Source of the DNA: Mastigias papua
Lineage: Eukaryota; Cnidaria; Scyphozoa; Rhizostomeae; Mastigiidae
Assembly (NCBI GenBank): GCA_964019165.1
Contig: OZ025269.1
Location: 10,514,191 to 10,578,190 of the forward strand
DNA: 64,000 nucleotides
Direction: 5' to 3'
The notes beneath the pieces were generated by a model, which saw nothing but the letters and a program-made list of their open reading frames with translations, did no database searches and was not told the origin of the DNA. Both the position numbers and the translations under genes were made by a program. Position 1 is the first letter of the stretch. The number at the start of each line of letters is the position of its first letter. Of this stretch, positions 46,376 to 57,609 are shown piece after piece.

Positions 46376-47700
46376 CAGTTCTTTGAATTGGAAAAGCTTT
46401 TCATGGTACACTGCCAATCAGTGCTTATACTGCAGCATCCAGAGAATTAATGATAAATAGCAACCAATAAGCAAGCCTTCATTCTGTTCTTTCATTAATT
46501 TTTTTCACGAGGTTAGCTAAGATTAGGCTGGTATGGTCTCCCTCATGTGCTGATCAAGCCTACTAGTGAAGCGCCCGGATCAATTGTGATTCTTTTGTTA
46601 GAAGGATCAAAAGTGATACGGCTAACCGTACCAGTTTTGCTACTGATAGCTAGGAGTAGGATAAACGGAAGGCCAATTATCTCTTTTCCTACTGATGAAA
46701 AAGTGATCCGTAGCAGTGCAAACTGGGTCTGAATGGAATACACAATGATCTCTTTGTAGTTAAATAGAGAGAATTTTAAGCAATAGTTTTAGAGATGAAA
46801 TTAACCTAGTTCTAATGTTCCTCAAGCACTTCTTTAGGAAATAAAAGATAAATGTATTTCTTAACGTAGACAGGTTATTTGACAACGCGCGCTCATTGTT
46901 GAATAGACCAAAACATCTTTACAGGTGTTGATTACGGCATATTACATATGTACTATTGTTGAATCACTATAGTATTAAACAGTTAATTCTTTCGAATAAA
47001 GCTCCCTTTAACTATAAATACCGTCAGCTTTCAGAACATCCTGTATGTAATTGTATAGCATATATTTATTGCGGGATGATGTTACTATTATGAGGGAGGT
47101 GGTATAGTGCGAGGGAGGTTGGGTGAAGGCTTGAATTGCAGTTTAGAGGCATTGTTTTTCAGTTCATTGTGAAGGTGATGCAATTGTCTTTACACCTAGT
47201 ATAATGTCATGGCCGTGAAGTTGCTCTACAGCTATCTTCGTAATCTGAAATCCACGTATTAAGCACTTTTACATTAAGCAAGAAGCTACTGAAAATTGCT
47301 GGAGTCATATCATTTTCATAAATAGAATTGAAGGAAGCACAATATAGATAAAAGAAAATGCAATGTGGCTGTGTCATATTGGTACAACAATAACGAAGCA
47401 TTGAATATAAGAGTGAATCACGAGAAAGATTTTTGAGTTATAGGCCTATCTTCAAACGAGTAAGTGAGGATCAATTGCCTCTGTATATTATAACCTTTGA
47501 CGGATATTAATCTCGCTGTGCACTCGTAGGATTTAAACAAGCTATTTACAACCCTAGTCTAGAAAATTGATGAAGAACAGGTTTGAAAGTATTTAGAATG
47601 AGGTTGGCAGATAGGGATGATGTTCTCGTCAGCTGCTGGCATACTTGAATTATCAGATCGATGGATGTGCATTTTAGGGTAAACCCCAGATGGCCTTAAG
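46376..47700. other. Intergenic, nothing recognised
   Basis: AT-rich sequence without recognisable genes or repeats; open frames stay below 70 codons. Confidence 0.5.
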
Positions 47701-47705
47701 TTGTA

Positions 47706-48184
<479 letters not shown>

Positions 48185-48246
48185 CTGATCCTAAGCCGCA
48201 TCCACAACGTATATAAATTGTATACATAGACTACAACACAAATATA

Positions 48247-48660
48247 CAAATATACTTTTCTGTCAGTAAACGTTTCGATTTGAATCTTCATCAGTACTAA
48301 ACTTACAATGACATTGGGCCTGCTTAAATTACCTACATAACAATGGGGTCACAATTGATATTACCTAAGGGGGACCTACCTATTAACACCTCATGATATA
48401 TTAAGAATCCATTATATGGGGAGGGCCGAAGCTGTGAAGTAAGAAACAAAGGAGAATAATGCAGAGCATATAAGGTTATGCAAAGAGTGCGAGAAGTGTG
48501 AAGAAAAGAAGAATAGATGCTGGATAGACGCAAAATGGACAAAAGAAGCAATTAACGCTAGAAAAATGCATAGGGGATTGCTAATGATCTGCATATCTGA
48601 CGTTAAGTCCCTCAGGTATAAAGCTCTGTAGTCTAAACTGCCAGAATCCCTCCTTATGTC
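48247..48660 (-). mobile_element. PLE 3' terminal repeat fragment
   Basis: About 410 bp that recur in the same orientation at 52990-53400, where they follow a GIY-YIG coding region. Shared blocks include TACTAAACTTACAATGA, ATTAACACCTCATG and GTCTAAACTGCCAGAA. It starts with a hammerhead-like core (48264-48299) and ends against (TA)n. Confidence 0.75.
48264..48299 (-). ncRNA. Hammerhead-like core in PLE terminal repeat
   Basis: Minus strand: TAGTA, CTGATGA (48294-48288), stem II GAT/ATC, GAAAC (48276-48272), GTT, then TACTG. TAGTA and TACTG can form a five-pair stem I. Stem III is only AC/GU. Same architecture as other PLE cores here. Confidence 0.6.
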
Positions 48661-48686
48661 TTATATATATATATATATATATATAT

Positions 48687-49466
<780 letters not shown>

Positions 49467-49785
49467 CAATTCTATTACGTCTTCAAATGACATTTGCATT
49501 CTCTATTTTATGTGGGAAAAACCTATTTTAAATAAGCAAATCCAACATTTTGAAATCTCACTAAGCTTCTAATCTACCCCTTTAGCTTCATAACGGTTCT
49601 TCGTTCGTTTTTCGAATGTATGTATTTCTTTATGTTCTTATGATTCTTATGATTGCACTCTGTATTCAGCAACTGAAGATGGATAACGTATATCCGAAAC
49701 ATGTCTTGTAACTTGAAAAGCATTGTTGTATTTCTTCGTATTCTTTCTCATTTTATCCTATTGAGAAGTTTTGGAAGAATATATA
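49467..49785 (+). mobile_element. PLE 3' end fragment, plus orientation
   Basis: Matches 52150-52830 with an internal gap: TCTTCAAATGACATTTGCAT (49481-49500), then GTGGGAAAAACCTATTT, then the terminal repeat up to TTCTTTCTCA. Contains a hammerhead-like core at 49669-49709. GIY-YIG coding is mostly deleted. Confidence 0.75.
49669..49709 (+). ncRNA. Hammerhead-like ribozyme in PLE terminal repeat
   Basis: GCAA, CTGAAGA (49673-49679), stem II GGATA/TATCC, GAAA (49696-49699), CATGTC, TTGT. Stem I GCAA/TTGT (one G-U), stem III AC/GU with AU loop, predicted cleavage after the C of GTC at 49705. Confidence 0.65.
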
Positions 49786-49798
49786 TATATATATACAC

Positions 49799-50497
49799 AC
49801 TACCGTTCAAAAAGTGTTGGGACGATTCGAAGTTTCGAAGGATGTTTACGTTAAAAGCTTTAAAAAACATGCATTTGATGCTCTCTTATCAGATAGGACA
49901 ACCGATTATTACCATTAAATTTTTATAAGACATTGTTTATGTTTCAAAGCTTTTCAGTTGCGCCCACAGTATTCGAAAAAGATTAAACGAAAAATTTTTC
50001 TAGGCCAAAAACATGACCATGGCATTTATCAAGCGGCACGAAATATCATACGAGAAGAGCTTGGAAATTGCTTTTTACAAAAGTAATGGTAAAAGCTATC
50101 AAGAAATTGCAACAAATGTGGGCTGCTCAAAGAATGCAGCTTGCGCTGTATGCAAAACGTTCTTTAACTTTAGAACCGTAAAAAGCCTGCCAAGGATTGG
50201 TAGACCAAAGAAGATCAAGACGCCAAGACATGAAAAGTCTTTATTGAGAGTGCTGTGAGGTAGTAAGTTTGAAACTTTACAAAACATTGTGTTGGCGTGG
50301 AAAAAAGTTTAACTTTTGAAGCATTAGCAAAAACACATCAAGAAAAATCATTAAAAAATATAGCTTTTAAGAAAGCATAAGAAAAAAGTCCTCATTCATA
50401 ACAAAATTAATAACAATAACTTAACGTTGCCACATAGAAGCAAATTCGACGGGATCGTTCTTTTATCGAATCGTCCCAACACTTTTTGAACGGTAGT
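49799..50497 (+). mobile_element. Tc1/mariner-type element, internally deleted
   Basis: The left end ACTACCGTTCAAAAAGTGTT and right end (its inverted repeat, AACACTTTTTGAACGGTAGT) match over about 30 bp through GGGACGATTCG. Inside, a plus-strand frame (50013-50258) is the transposase DNA-binding N-terminus. The DDE domain is gone, leaving a 0.7-kb non-autonomous copy. It sits inside PLE and (TA)n sequence. Confidence 0.85.
50013..50258 (+). pseudogene. Tc1-like transposase N-terminus (HTH)
   Basis: Eighty-one codons with YEKSLEIAFYKSNGKSYQEI followed by ATNVGCSKNAACAVCKTF, a paired-like HTH, and RIGRPKKIKTPRHEKSLLR, the GRPRK-type linker. It ends at a stop soon after the second HTH begins. 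Would bind the TIRs but cannot cut DNA. Confidence 0.8.
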
Positions 50498-50564
50498 ATA
50501 TACATATTTACATATGTATCAAGTTTGAGATAAGTCGAAGAAACACAACTAGACTTCTTATTTT

Positions 50565-50605
50565 GCAGAAAATGTTTCAGATAGTAACTATCCATCATCA
50601 GTTGC
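50565..50605 (-). ncRNA. Hammerhead-like core in PLE terminal repeat (degenerate)
   Basis: Minus strand: GCAA, CTGATGA (50601-50595), stem II GATAG/CTATC, GAAA (50578-50575), CATTTTC, TGC. The cleavage-side GU is changed to UU and stem I is one pair shorter than in the copy at 49282-49322. Probably inactive. Confidence 0.55.
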
Positions 50606-50703
50606 TTACAGAATACAATAGAAATCTATAGAACACACATATGTATACACATTCGACAATCGAACGATAAACCGTTATAAAGTAAAAAGAATGGAAAGGG
50701 GCG

Positions 50704-51156
50704 TTAGAAACTTACAGAAATATCGAATTGTTTAACCTGTTTATTCAACAATGGTTTTTCCCACATAATATGCAGAGCTTCTTTAAGTTTAAGATGGTTA
50801 TAGGTGCTTGCTGTTTCTAAAACTGTGAAGCAATTATCACCGCAAGACATCCTACGTTTATCAGAACTCTTTAGATGTTTATAAATGTGGGAGTTTTTAT
50901 CAGAATGTAGATGCTCATGCACTCTAGTGGACAAATGTCGGCTAGTCTCACCAACATAGACGGAATTACATCCTGCACATAGAAATTTATAAATCACATT
51001 AGAGCGGAGCGATCTGGGTATAGAGTCTTTAACATTCATTAAGTTTTTAATTTTGAAGGAAGAAAATACCAATTTGATTTCAAGATTTTTACAATACCGT
51101 TTAACTAAAGTGTGCAACTTGCGTTTCGTGAAAGTAGACAATGCAAGGTATGGCAA
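50704..51156 (-). pseudogene. PLE GIY-YIG endonuclease domain
   Basis: Frame of 150 codons: FLCAGCNSVYVGETSRHLST (VY-x10-YVG type core with Arg), RVHEHLHSDKNSHIYKHL, and KLKEALHIMWEKPLLNKQV at the end (catalytic Glu region). In PLEs this domain cuts target DNA. Core residues are kept; it is separated from RT by the frameshift. Confidence 0.85.
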
Positions 51157-51455
51157 CTTAAAGTAAAGGGTACAGAGACCATCGGGTGGTTTAGAATCTA
51201 CAGAAAGAGCAGTGGACTTGCTAATGTTATCAAGATACTTATTTAATACTGTATTTATTAAACTTTCAGGATACTGATTTTTCTTAAATATGTAGGAATG
51301 TTTTTTAACTTCCTTGTTAAAACCAAGAAGAGTACTATTAATTTTATAAGCCCTATCTATTAGCGTTCTGGTGAGGCCAAGTTTATAAGAAAAAGAAATG
51401 TAGCTAAGAAAATTGGTAAGGAGGCCAGTAGAAGTCTTTTTGCGATAGACTGAAG

Positions 51456-52052
51456 TTATAAGATTAGTACTGTAGGAATTTTATTATTGATGAAGACATC
51501 AAGAAACGCCAAGGTATTGTTAGTTTCTTTTTCCATGGTGAACTTAATGTTATCATGTTGCGAATTGAGGAATTCAAAGAAAAGCAAAGCCTCATGTTCA
51601 TTGTTAAAAATGCAAAAGGTATCATCAACATAACTACGGTAGAATTGGACAGAAGGACATTTGTGTTCAGTAAGCCATACATTTTCATAACTTCCCAAGA
51701 GAAGATCAGCCAGAACCGGTGCAATAGGCGTACCCATAGCTACACCATTTATTTGGTCATATACTTCACCGTTGAAAAGAAAATGAGTTTGAGCAGTAGC
51801 GATAGTGAAAAGTTTAGTGAGGTCATCTTTGGAAAGCTTAAATTCAGTGTTTCCTTTAGTAATGTAAGAAACAGCAAGATCTATGCATTCGTTAAGAGGT
51901 ATATTTGTGAACAAACTCATCACATCAAAAGAAACCATATATTTATTAGATACATCAATAGTGGTTAGTTCTTGCACGAAAGAGAAAGAATCAGAAACAG
52001 TATATGTACTAGGGATATGTGGTTGAAGAAGACTGCAAAGAAATTTAGCCAA
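51456..52052 (-). pseudogene. PLE reverse transcriptase
   Basis: Frame of 198 codons: KYMVSFDVMSLFTNIPLNEC (motif A with Asp), GVAMGTPIAPVLADLLLGSY (motif B), FYRSYVDDTFCIF (motif C, YVDD) and FLDVFINNK at the end. Catalytic residues are all kept. The N-terminal part is missing and the C-terminal end is frameshifted; beyond it the reading TSVYRKKTSTGLLTNFLSY continues in the next frame. Confidence 0.88.
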
Positions 52053-52089
52053 TGTTGGATTTGCTTATTTAAAATAGGTTTTCCCACAT

Positions 52090-52190
52090 AAAATAGAGAA
52101 TGCAAATGTCATTTGAAGACGTAGTAGAATTGTGAGAATTATGCTGCTGATTCTACTACGTCTTCAAATGACATTTGCATTCTCTATTTT
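52090..52190. repeat. Perfect 41-bp inverted repeat with 19-nt loop
   Basis: Arms 52090-52130 and 52150-52190 are exact complements. Each arm is PLE sequence: the same block occurs at about 49472-49512. It marks the head-to-head junction of the minus PLE (left) and plus PLE (right). Confidence 0.95.
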
Positions 52191-52828
52191 AAGTTACCTT
52201 ATCTTGTCTTGTTTAGCTCTGTACAGCGTATGGTGCGCTCATTAGTCAAGCAGTATTGCAAAGGTGTTAAGGTTAAGCTAGTTTTCTCCTCTGTTAAAAC
52301 AAAAAACTTAATGAAGTTAAAGATTATGTGCCCAGGTCGCTCCGCTCAAATGTTACATATGCGTTTACATGTGCGGAATGTAATTCCGTGTACGTTGGTG
52401 AAACGAGCCGACACGTGTCAACAAGAGTACGTGAGCATTTGGTGACTGATACAAAATTCACACATTTATAAGCATTTAAAGGGCTCTGATAAGTGTAGAA
52501 GTGCTTACAATGATAGCTGCTTTAGAATATTAGATTCAGCAAGCACCCATTTTCAAGTAAAGTTTAAAGAAGCTTTACATATTATGTGGGAAAAACCTAT
52601 TTCAAATAAGCAAATCCAACATTTTGAAATCTCACTAAGCTTCTAATCTACCCCTTTAGCTTCATAACGGTTCTTCGTTCGTTTTTCGAATGTATGTATT
52701 TCTTTATGTTCTTATGATTCTTATGATTGCATTCTGTATTCAGCAACTGAAGATGGATAACGTATATCCGAAACATGTCTTGTAACTTGAAAAGCATTGT
52801 TGTATTTCTTCGAATTCTTTCTCAATTA
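52150..52828 (+). mobile_element. Penelope-like element 3' part, plus strand
   Basis: A GIY-YIG region in broken frames (52209-52620: SLVKQYCKGVKVKLVFSSVK, a VY.GETS core near 52380, FKEALHIMWEKPISNKQIQ near 52565-52612) is followed by the terminal repeat with a hammerhead-like core, ending at (TA)n. RT is absent. Confidence 0.8.
52743..52783 (+). ncRNA. Hammerhead-like ribozyme in PLE terminal repeat
   Basis: Same sequence as the core at 49669-49709: GCAA, CTGAAGA (52747-52753), GGATA/TATCC stem II, GAAA (52770-52773), CATGTC, TTGT. Predicted cleavage after 52779. Confidence 0.65.
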
Positions 52829-52939
<111 letters not shown>

Positions 52940-52984
52940 TAAACATATGAATAAATATATTTATATAGAGAGAGATAATAAGCC

Positions 52985-53733
52985 AAAAATACACCTGTCT
53001 GTATGTAAATGTTTCGATTAAGATCTTTATCAGTACTAAACTTACAATGAGATTAGGCCTGCCTGCCTGCCTAAATTACCTACATAACAATGGGGTGACA
53101 ATGGAAGGTAGACCTACCTATTAACACCTCATGCTATATTAAGAAGCCATTGCAAGGGTAGGGCCGAGGCTGTGAAGTAAGAGCCAAATGAGGATGATAG
53201 AGAGCATATAAGGTGATGCAAAAGAGTGCGAGAAGTGTGACAAAATGAAGAATAGATGCTGAATAGACGCTAGATGGACAACAGAAGCAATTAACGCTGG
53301 GAGAGCGCATAGGGAATAGCCAATGATCCACACATCTGGCGTTAAGCCCCTCAGGCATAAGTCTCTATAGTCTAAACTGCCAGAAGCCCTCCTTATGTCT
53401 GGAAACTCTAAATACCCTATCTATAATTTGAGAACTAATATCTTCTAAAAATCCATGATGGTTGGTTTCTGTAAAATGTCTATAAAGCTCTGCCTGCGTA
53501 ACTGCTACCCCACTAGAAAACTTCCTACTAGATGACTTATAATTGTTAAACCTGGCTCTAAATGATATAAAGCTGCTACCTACATACTGCTTACCACATA
53601 CCTTACAGCCTAATAATTGCATTACCCCTGAAGAATCGCTACCTGAAGCATTACATTCCTTCTATCAGAATCTTTGGAAACTGACAGCTACTGTCTTGTG
53701 TCCAGGGCTTTACGCATCGCCTCTAAACCTTCA
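52985..53733 (-). mobile_element. PLE (second family), GIY-YIG and 3' repeat, minus strand
   Basis: A terminal repeat (52990-53400, same as 48247-48660) and a GIY-YIG frame (53622-53365: LLGCKVCGKQYVGSSFISFR, HFTETNHHGFLEDISSQII). A short RT motif-A piece follows at 53733-53691, so most of RT is deleted. The hammerhead-like core at about 53007-53042 reads CTGATAA, with the essential G lost. Confidence 0.8.
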
Positions 53734-53817
53734 CAAGCAGATGTTTTGGGCCTCTACCCTAATATTCCACATGATGAAGGTTTAGAGGCGATGCGCAAAG
53801 CCCTGGACACAAGGCAG
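53691..53817. repeat. 43-bp inverted repeat at a PLE junction
   Basis: Arms 53691-53733 and 53775-53817 are complementary with two mismatches; spacer 41 bp. Both arms encode the RT block EGLEAMRKALDTRQ in opposite directions, marking a second head-to-head PLE junction. Confidence 0.93.
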
Positions 53818-54345
53818 AATCCGTCCATTTCCACAGAGTCATTAGTTAGTTTAGGAAAATTAGTATTAGATAGTAATGTGTTTTGGGTTTAATAGTAAAG
53901 TGTACAAGCAGAACATAGAGGCACAAAGTTTGCTCCAGTGTATGCCAATTTGTTTATATCCAGTTTGGAAGAAGATATGTTGAACAGTTGTGAAGTTAGA
54001 CCATGGGTTTTGTACAGGTTCATTGATGTGTGTTTTTCATTTGAACATATGGCAAGGAAAAGTTATGTAGTTTTGTAGAGCATATTAATAGTTATCATCA
54101 AACAATAAAGTTTAAAACAGAAAAATCAAGGCATAGTGTCAGCTATTTGGATGTTTTAGTAAGTAGAAAGGCGCGTACCTTGGAGACAGATCTCTACTGC
54201 AAATCTACTGCTACACACCAGTATTTGCAGAGGAGCCCTTGTCATCAATGGCACGTCAAAAAAGCAACCCCATATAGACAGACTCTTAAAATTAGAAGAA
54301 TTTTCCAGATGAGAAGTTCAGAAAGAGGTCAGAAGAATTAGTGAC
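53735..54345 (+). pseudogene. PLE RT fragment, plus strand
   Basis: Starts in motif A (LYPNIPHDEGLEAMRKALDT), continues STESLVSLGKLVLDSNVFWV, then through stops with a TKFAPVYANLF-like motif B (53930-53965), a degraded motif C region (FIDVCFSF near 54020) and a C-terminal LDVLVSRKARTLETDLYCKS-like block (54140-54200). Ends near 54345. Decayed. Confidence 0.75.
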
Positions 54346-54706
54346 TTGGTGTTTGATTTTGTTGAGCATTAAAAAGCCTCATCAAGATTTATGTAAACAT
54401 TTATCCGTTTGAAGAATCAAAATCGCCAATGTTTATTGCCTAAATTTTATCTGCGGAAGATCATTGTACTTACTGTAGCTGCAGTGTAAGTATGTTGATA
54501 CTATTCAGGTAGAAGCCCTTTTTCATGCGGTTCATTGTAAAATATTTCGAGGTCTCTACGGCCACACAGAAGTACTAAAGTTACACTTTTTTCTTACTTT
54601 TTAGTTGAATGACGCACCTAACTAAAGAACAGTGACGACGTGTCAAATGAAGTACGGAAATAATGCAAATCAACCAAAGCCTGAATGAAAAAAATAGCAA
54701 ATTGCA
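54346..54706. other. Opsin upstream region
   Basis: AT-rich, no gene or repeat recognised. It should hold the opsin promoter and 5' UTR; no confident TATA box was assigned. Confidence 0.5.
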
Positions 54707-55750
54707 ATGAATTCAACTAACAGTACATCGAAAACCACACTCTCATCATTTCTATTCTCTACTGTTGGAATTTATATGACTTTGATAACTCTTGGAAGCA
54801 TCTGTCTTAATAGTCTGGCAAGTTATGTACTTGTGGCAAAGTTTCACATCTCAAAGCCGCAGATGAAGATTTTACTAAGCATGTATATCGGGGACGCCAT
54901 AGCGCCAGCTTTATCCTATCCTTTAGTGATATATGCAAATTTCAGACACATTTGGGATTTGGGTGTCAATGCCTGCGACTATTACTCATTTATTACTAGT
55001 ACAGGTGGAATTTCAAGCATATATCATCTTGTTTTATTATCAGCAGAACGTTTCTTAGCAATAGTATACCCGTATCAGTACAACCACATCATGTCTACGA
55101 GAAAAATAAATGTTGCTTTGGTTGCATCGTGGGTGTTTCCTGTAATAACGAGCTCTTTGCCATTGTTCGGATGGTCATCCTACAAAATCGAAGGCATTGG
55201 TACAGCCTGCGCTGTAGACTTATTTCCCTCGACGTGGTCAGATAGGAGTTTCAATATATACCTCATCTGCATTGCATTTGTGTTTCCAATAATAACCATC
55301 TTATTTTTCAATTTCTCTTTCTTGGGAGTTGTCTTTAAGCTGGTTAAGTGCCCTTGCAACAAGCATCATGCTAACCGAAAAAACGGGCAACATAGTTCTC
55401 TTTGCCAAGCCAGCAAAGACAGAGGGCTTGCAAAGCAGATGTGTGTATTGGTCACTTTACTAATCTTCTGCTTTTTTGTCTCCTGGTGCCCGTATGCTGT
55501 CGTAACAGTCATTGGTATATCTGGCAAACTACCTCACGATAGCCCAAAAGCAGTGAGCATACCTTCATTCTTCGCGAAAGCATACTCGTTATATGATCCA
55601 ATAGTATACTTCTTTCTGGATAAGAGATTTAGGAAAGCTGTGATATCGCTGCTTTGGATACAAGACACTGTCAACAGAGAGAATGGTAAAGACCTTCACG
55701 CCCCTTTGCAAAGAGAAAACACAGACAATGTAGAACAGAACATACTGTAA
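54707..55750 (+). CDS. Opsin (cnidopsin-like rhodopsin-class GPCR), intronless
   Basis: A 347-codon single-exon frame encodes a seven-helix receptor. N-terminal sites N2 and N5 fit glycosylation (NST). Class A marks: N35 in TM1, D63 in TM2, disulphide pair C90/C168, E114-R115-F116 at the (D/E)RY site, W142 in TM4, P194 in TM5, and W260-P262-Y263 in TM6. TM7 has the retinal-binding lysine K291 in FFAKAYSLYDPIVY, so it is an opsin and not another amine-type receptor. E162 in YKIEGIG matches the invertebrate counterion (E181); the E113 site is Y93. NPxxY reads DPIVY. The tail is short, without a clear palmitoylation Cys. Photoreceptor membrane protein coupling light to a G protein; the G-protein class is not readable. 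The ATG has A at -3. Confidence 0.92.
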   Translation: MNSTNSTSKTTLSSFLFSTVGIYMTLITLGSICLNSLASYVLVAKFHISKPQMKILLSMYIGDAIAPALSYPLVIYANFRHIWDLGVNACDYYSFITSTGGISSIYHLVLLSAERFLAIVYPYQYNHIMSTRKINVALVASWVFPVITSSLPLFGWSSYKIEGIGTACAVDLFPSTWSDRSFNIYLICIAFVFPIITILFFNFSFLGVVFKLVKCPCNKHHANRKNGQHSSLCQASKDRGLAKQMCVLVTLLIFCFFVSWCPYAVVTVIGISGKLPHDSPKAVSIPSFFAKAYSLYDPIVYFFLDKRFRKAVISLLWIQDTVNRENGKDLHAPLQRENTDNVEQNIL

Positions 55751-56034
55751 TAATTTAACAATCGAGACCATCTACAGGAGAGAAGACCAATAGGAGCACA
55801 AAATGTATGCTGAGGAACCTTCCTTGACTAACGACATGCCATAACAGATAATGGAGTGCTAAATATACAAAATGAAACTCTGATCTTAATTCCATCCTAT
55901 TCTTACCGGTACACTAGTAACAGACACTTTATTTCATTAACTTCGTGTTTCTCCTCCAGCCAAAACTGATTACCTAACAGTGCATACAACGTGTTTACAT
56001 ATATCTTAAATGAAATGTTGTTACATACAACAAA

Positions 56035-56040
<6 letters not shown>
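55751..56040. other. Opsin 3' flank
   Basis: No AATAAA was seen in the first 290 bases after the stop; no repeat recognised up to the (TA)n array. Confidence 0.5.

Positions 56041-56114
<74 letters not shown>
56041..56114. repeat. (TA)n microsatellite
   Basis: About 74 bp of TA with one GA interruption, directly before the PLE left terminal repeat. Confidence 0.95.
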
Positions 56115-56117
<3 letters not shown>

Positions 56118-56177
56118 GCGTATATTATGCGTATATTTTCGTTGTGCGTATATTATGCGTTGTTCAATTGTTATCTT

Positions 56178-56223
56178 TATACGCCTGATGATTGTGTTGG
56201 CATGAAACCGACGGTCGCGTATA
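56178..56223 (+). ncRNA. Hammerhead ribozyme motif in PLE left terminal repeat
   Basis: TATACGC (56178-56184) pairs perfectly with GCGTATA (56217-56223) as a seven-pair stem I. CTGATGA (56185-56191), a weak stem II (GTG/CAT), and GAAA (56204-56207) form the core. Stem III is ACC/GGT with a GAC triloop (56207-56215), and C56216 is the predicted cleavage base after GGT. The longest stems I and III of all cores here; activity is inferred. Confidence 0.75.
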
Positions 56224-56379
56224 CAAGTATGTTCTAAATTTTCTTCTCTTTTATCTTATCGTATCGCTCCATTACATTGTTGGGCACTTTGGTATGGTAG
56301 AAGATACATTGGAATTTATCGCCGCTTGTCTATTAAAGCTCCAGTACTTGTTGAGCACTTTATATTGACTATATAGATA

Positions 56380-57609
56380 ATGGAAAAGTTTTATGTTACA
56401 TACTCAAAGAAGAACATACCATTAGCAAACCATAGCGAATTTAGAATTCAACTTATCTCCAATGTTGAAAGCTTAATCAAACGTATGCGATGGAAAACAC
56501 TCCAGTCTTTAGGGAAATTAGAGTCGAAAAATAAAGACACATTTGGCTTCAGAACCAGAAATTGTCCGCCTAGTGTAGAAGAACTAAATGATTTCGAGAG
56601 TGATATGATGGCATTAATTCATAATATTCGATTTAAGAAAGTTCATAGTGAGTCCCAAAATATGATGAAGAGAGATATTGCAACAATTAAAGAAAGCAAG
56701 CAAATTTTTGTTCTAGCTGATAAATCAAGAAATGTGTATAAAGTAAGTCCAACAGAATATAAGAAGGCATTATCATATAATATAACAAAGACCTACAAGA
56801 AATCTAGCAAGAAAAAAGTCAACTCATTCAATATTGAAACCAAGAAAATAGCAGAAAAATATTCCATTGACGACAGAATAGAGAAATTAAATGAAAATCA
56901 AGCATATATTACAGTAAAAGATTAATAAGAGAATTTCCCACATAGTAAATCACGTAGATTAATCAATCCTTCAAAGTCAGAGATTGGAAAAATTAGCAAA
57001 AAGATATTAGACAATATAAATAAGAATATAAAGTCCGCTACACAGAAAAAGCAATGGAAGAATACGAAAGATGTTATCAACTGGTTTAGTAGTATCAATA
57101 ACAAAAAGAACTGTACATTCATTACATTTGGTGTAGAAAGCTTTTATCCATCTATATCCAGTAGCTTATTCGAGAGCGCCATGTCATTTGCAAAGAAATA
57201 TACTATAATAACCGATGATGATATTGCCATTATTATGCAGTCAAGAAAGACATTTCTTTTCTATGACGGGTCTCCTTGGACAAAGAAAGATGGCAACAAG
57301 GATTTCGATATACCAGTGGGATGTTTTGATGGAGCAGAGTGCTGTGAATTAGTTGGTGCTTATATATTGAACCTTCTAGGAGAATGTATTGATAAAAACA
57401 GTATCGGGCTATATAGAGATGATGGGTTGGGAGTATTTGAAAATTTATCAGGATCTCAAATTGAGAGGAAAAAGAAAAACGTCATCAAAGTTTTTAAAGA
57501 GTGTGGATTGAAAATTGCCGTTTCTGCTAACCAGAAGTCCGTGGACTTCTTAGATGTTACATTTGATCTATATACAGAAACATATCAACCGTATAAAAAA
57601 GCCAAATAG
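56380..57609 (+). pseudogene. PLE N-terminal region and reverse transcriptase
   Basis: Frame 56380-56925 is the PLE N-terminal region (MRWKTLQSLGKLESKNKDTF, FGFRTRNCPPSVEELNDFES, QIFVLADKSRNVYKVSPTEY). Two or three stops follow at about 56923-56950. From about 56950 the RT is open to 57609: motif A reads FGVESFYPSIS, with Gly for the catalytic Asp; motif B is degraded; motif C is YRDDGLGVF; then VDFLDVTFDLYTETYQPYKK. Non-functional because of the stops and the motif A change. Confidence 0.85.

Larger units (their letters stand above)
50515..52130 (-). mobile_element. Penelope-like element, 5' truncated, minus strand
   Basis: The minus strand carries RT (52052-51456), a connector in another frame (about 51455-51157), GIY-YIG endonuclease (51156-50704) and a 3' terminal repeat (50743-50515). 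RT and GIY-YIG in this order define PLEs. A single frameshift near 51455-51465 breaks an otherwise open protein. The 5' end stops at the 41-bp hairpin at 52090-52190. Confidence 0.88.

Noticed and set aside
46543..46743. Overlapping 60-codon frames on both strands
   Set aside because: Too short and without any recognisable motif.
53007..53042. Active hammerhead in the second PLE family repeat
   Set aside because: The core reads CTGATAA; the invariant G is lost, so it is listed only as a decayed remnant.
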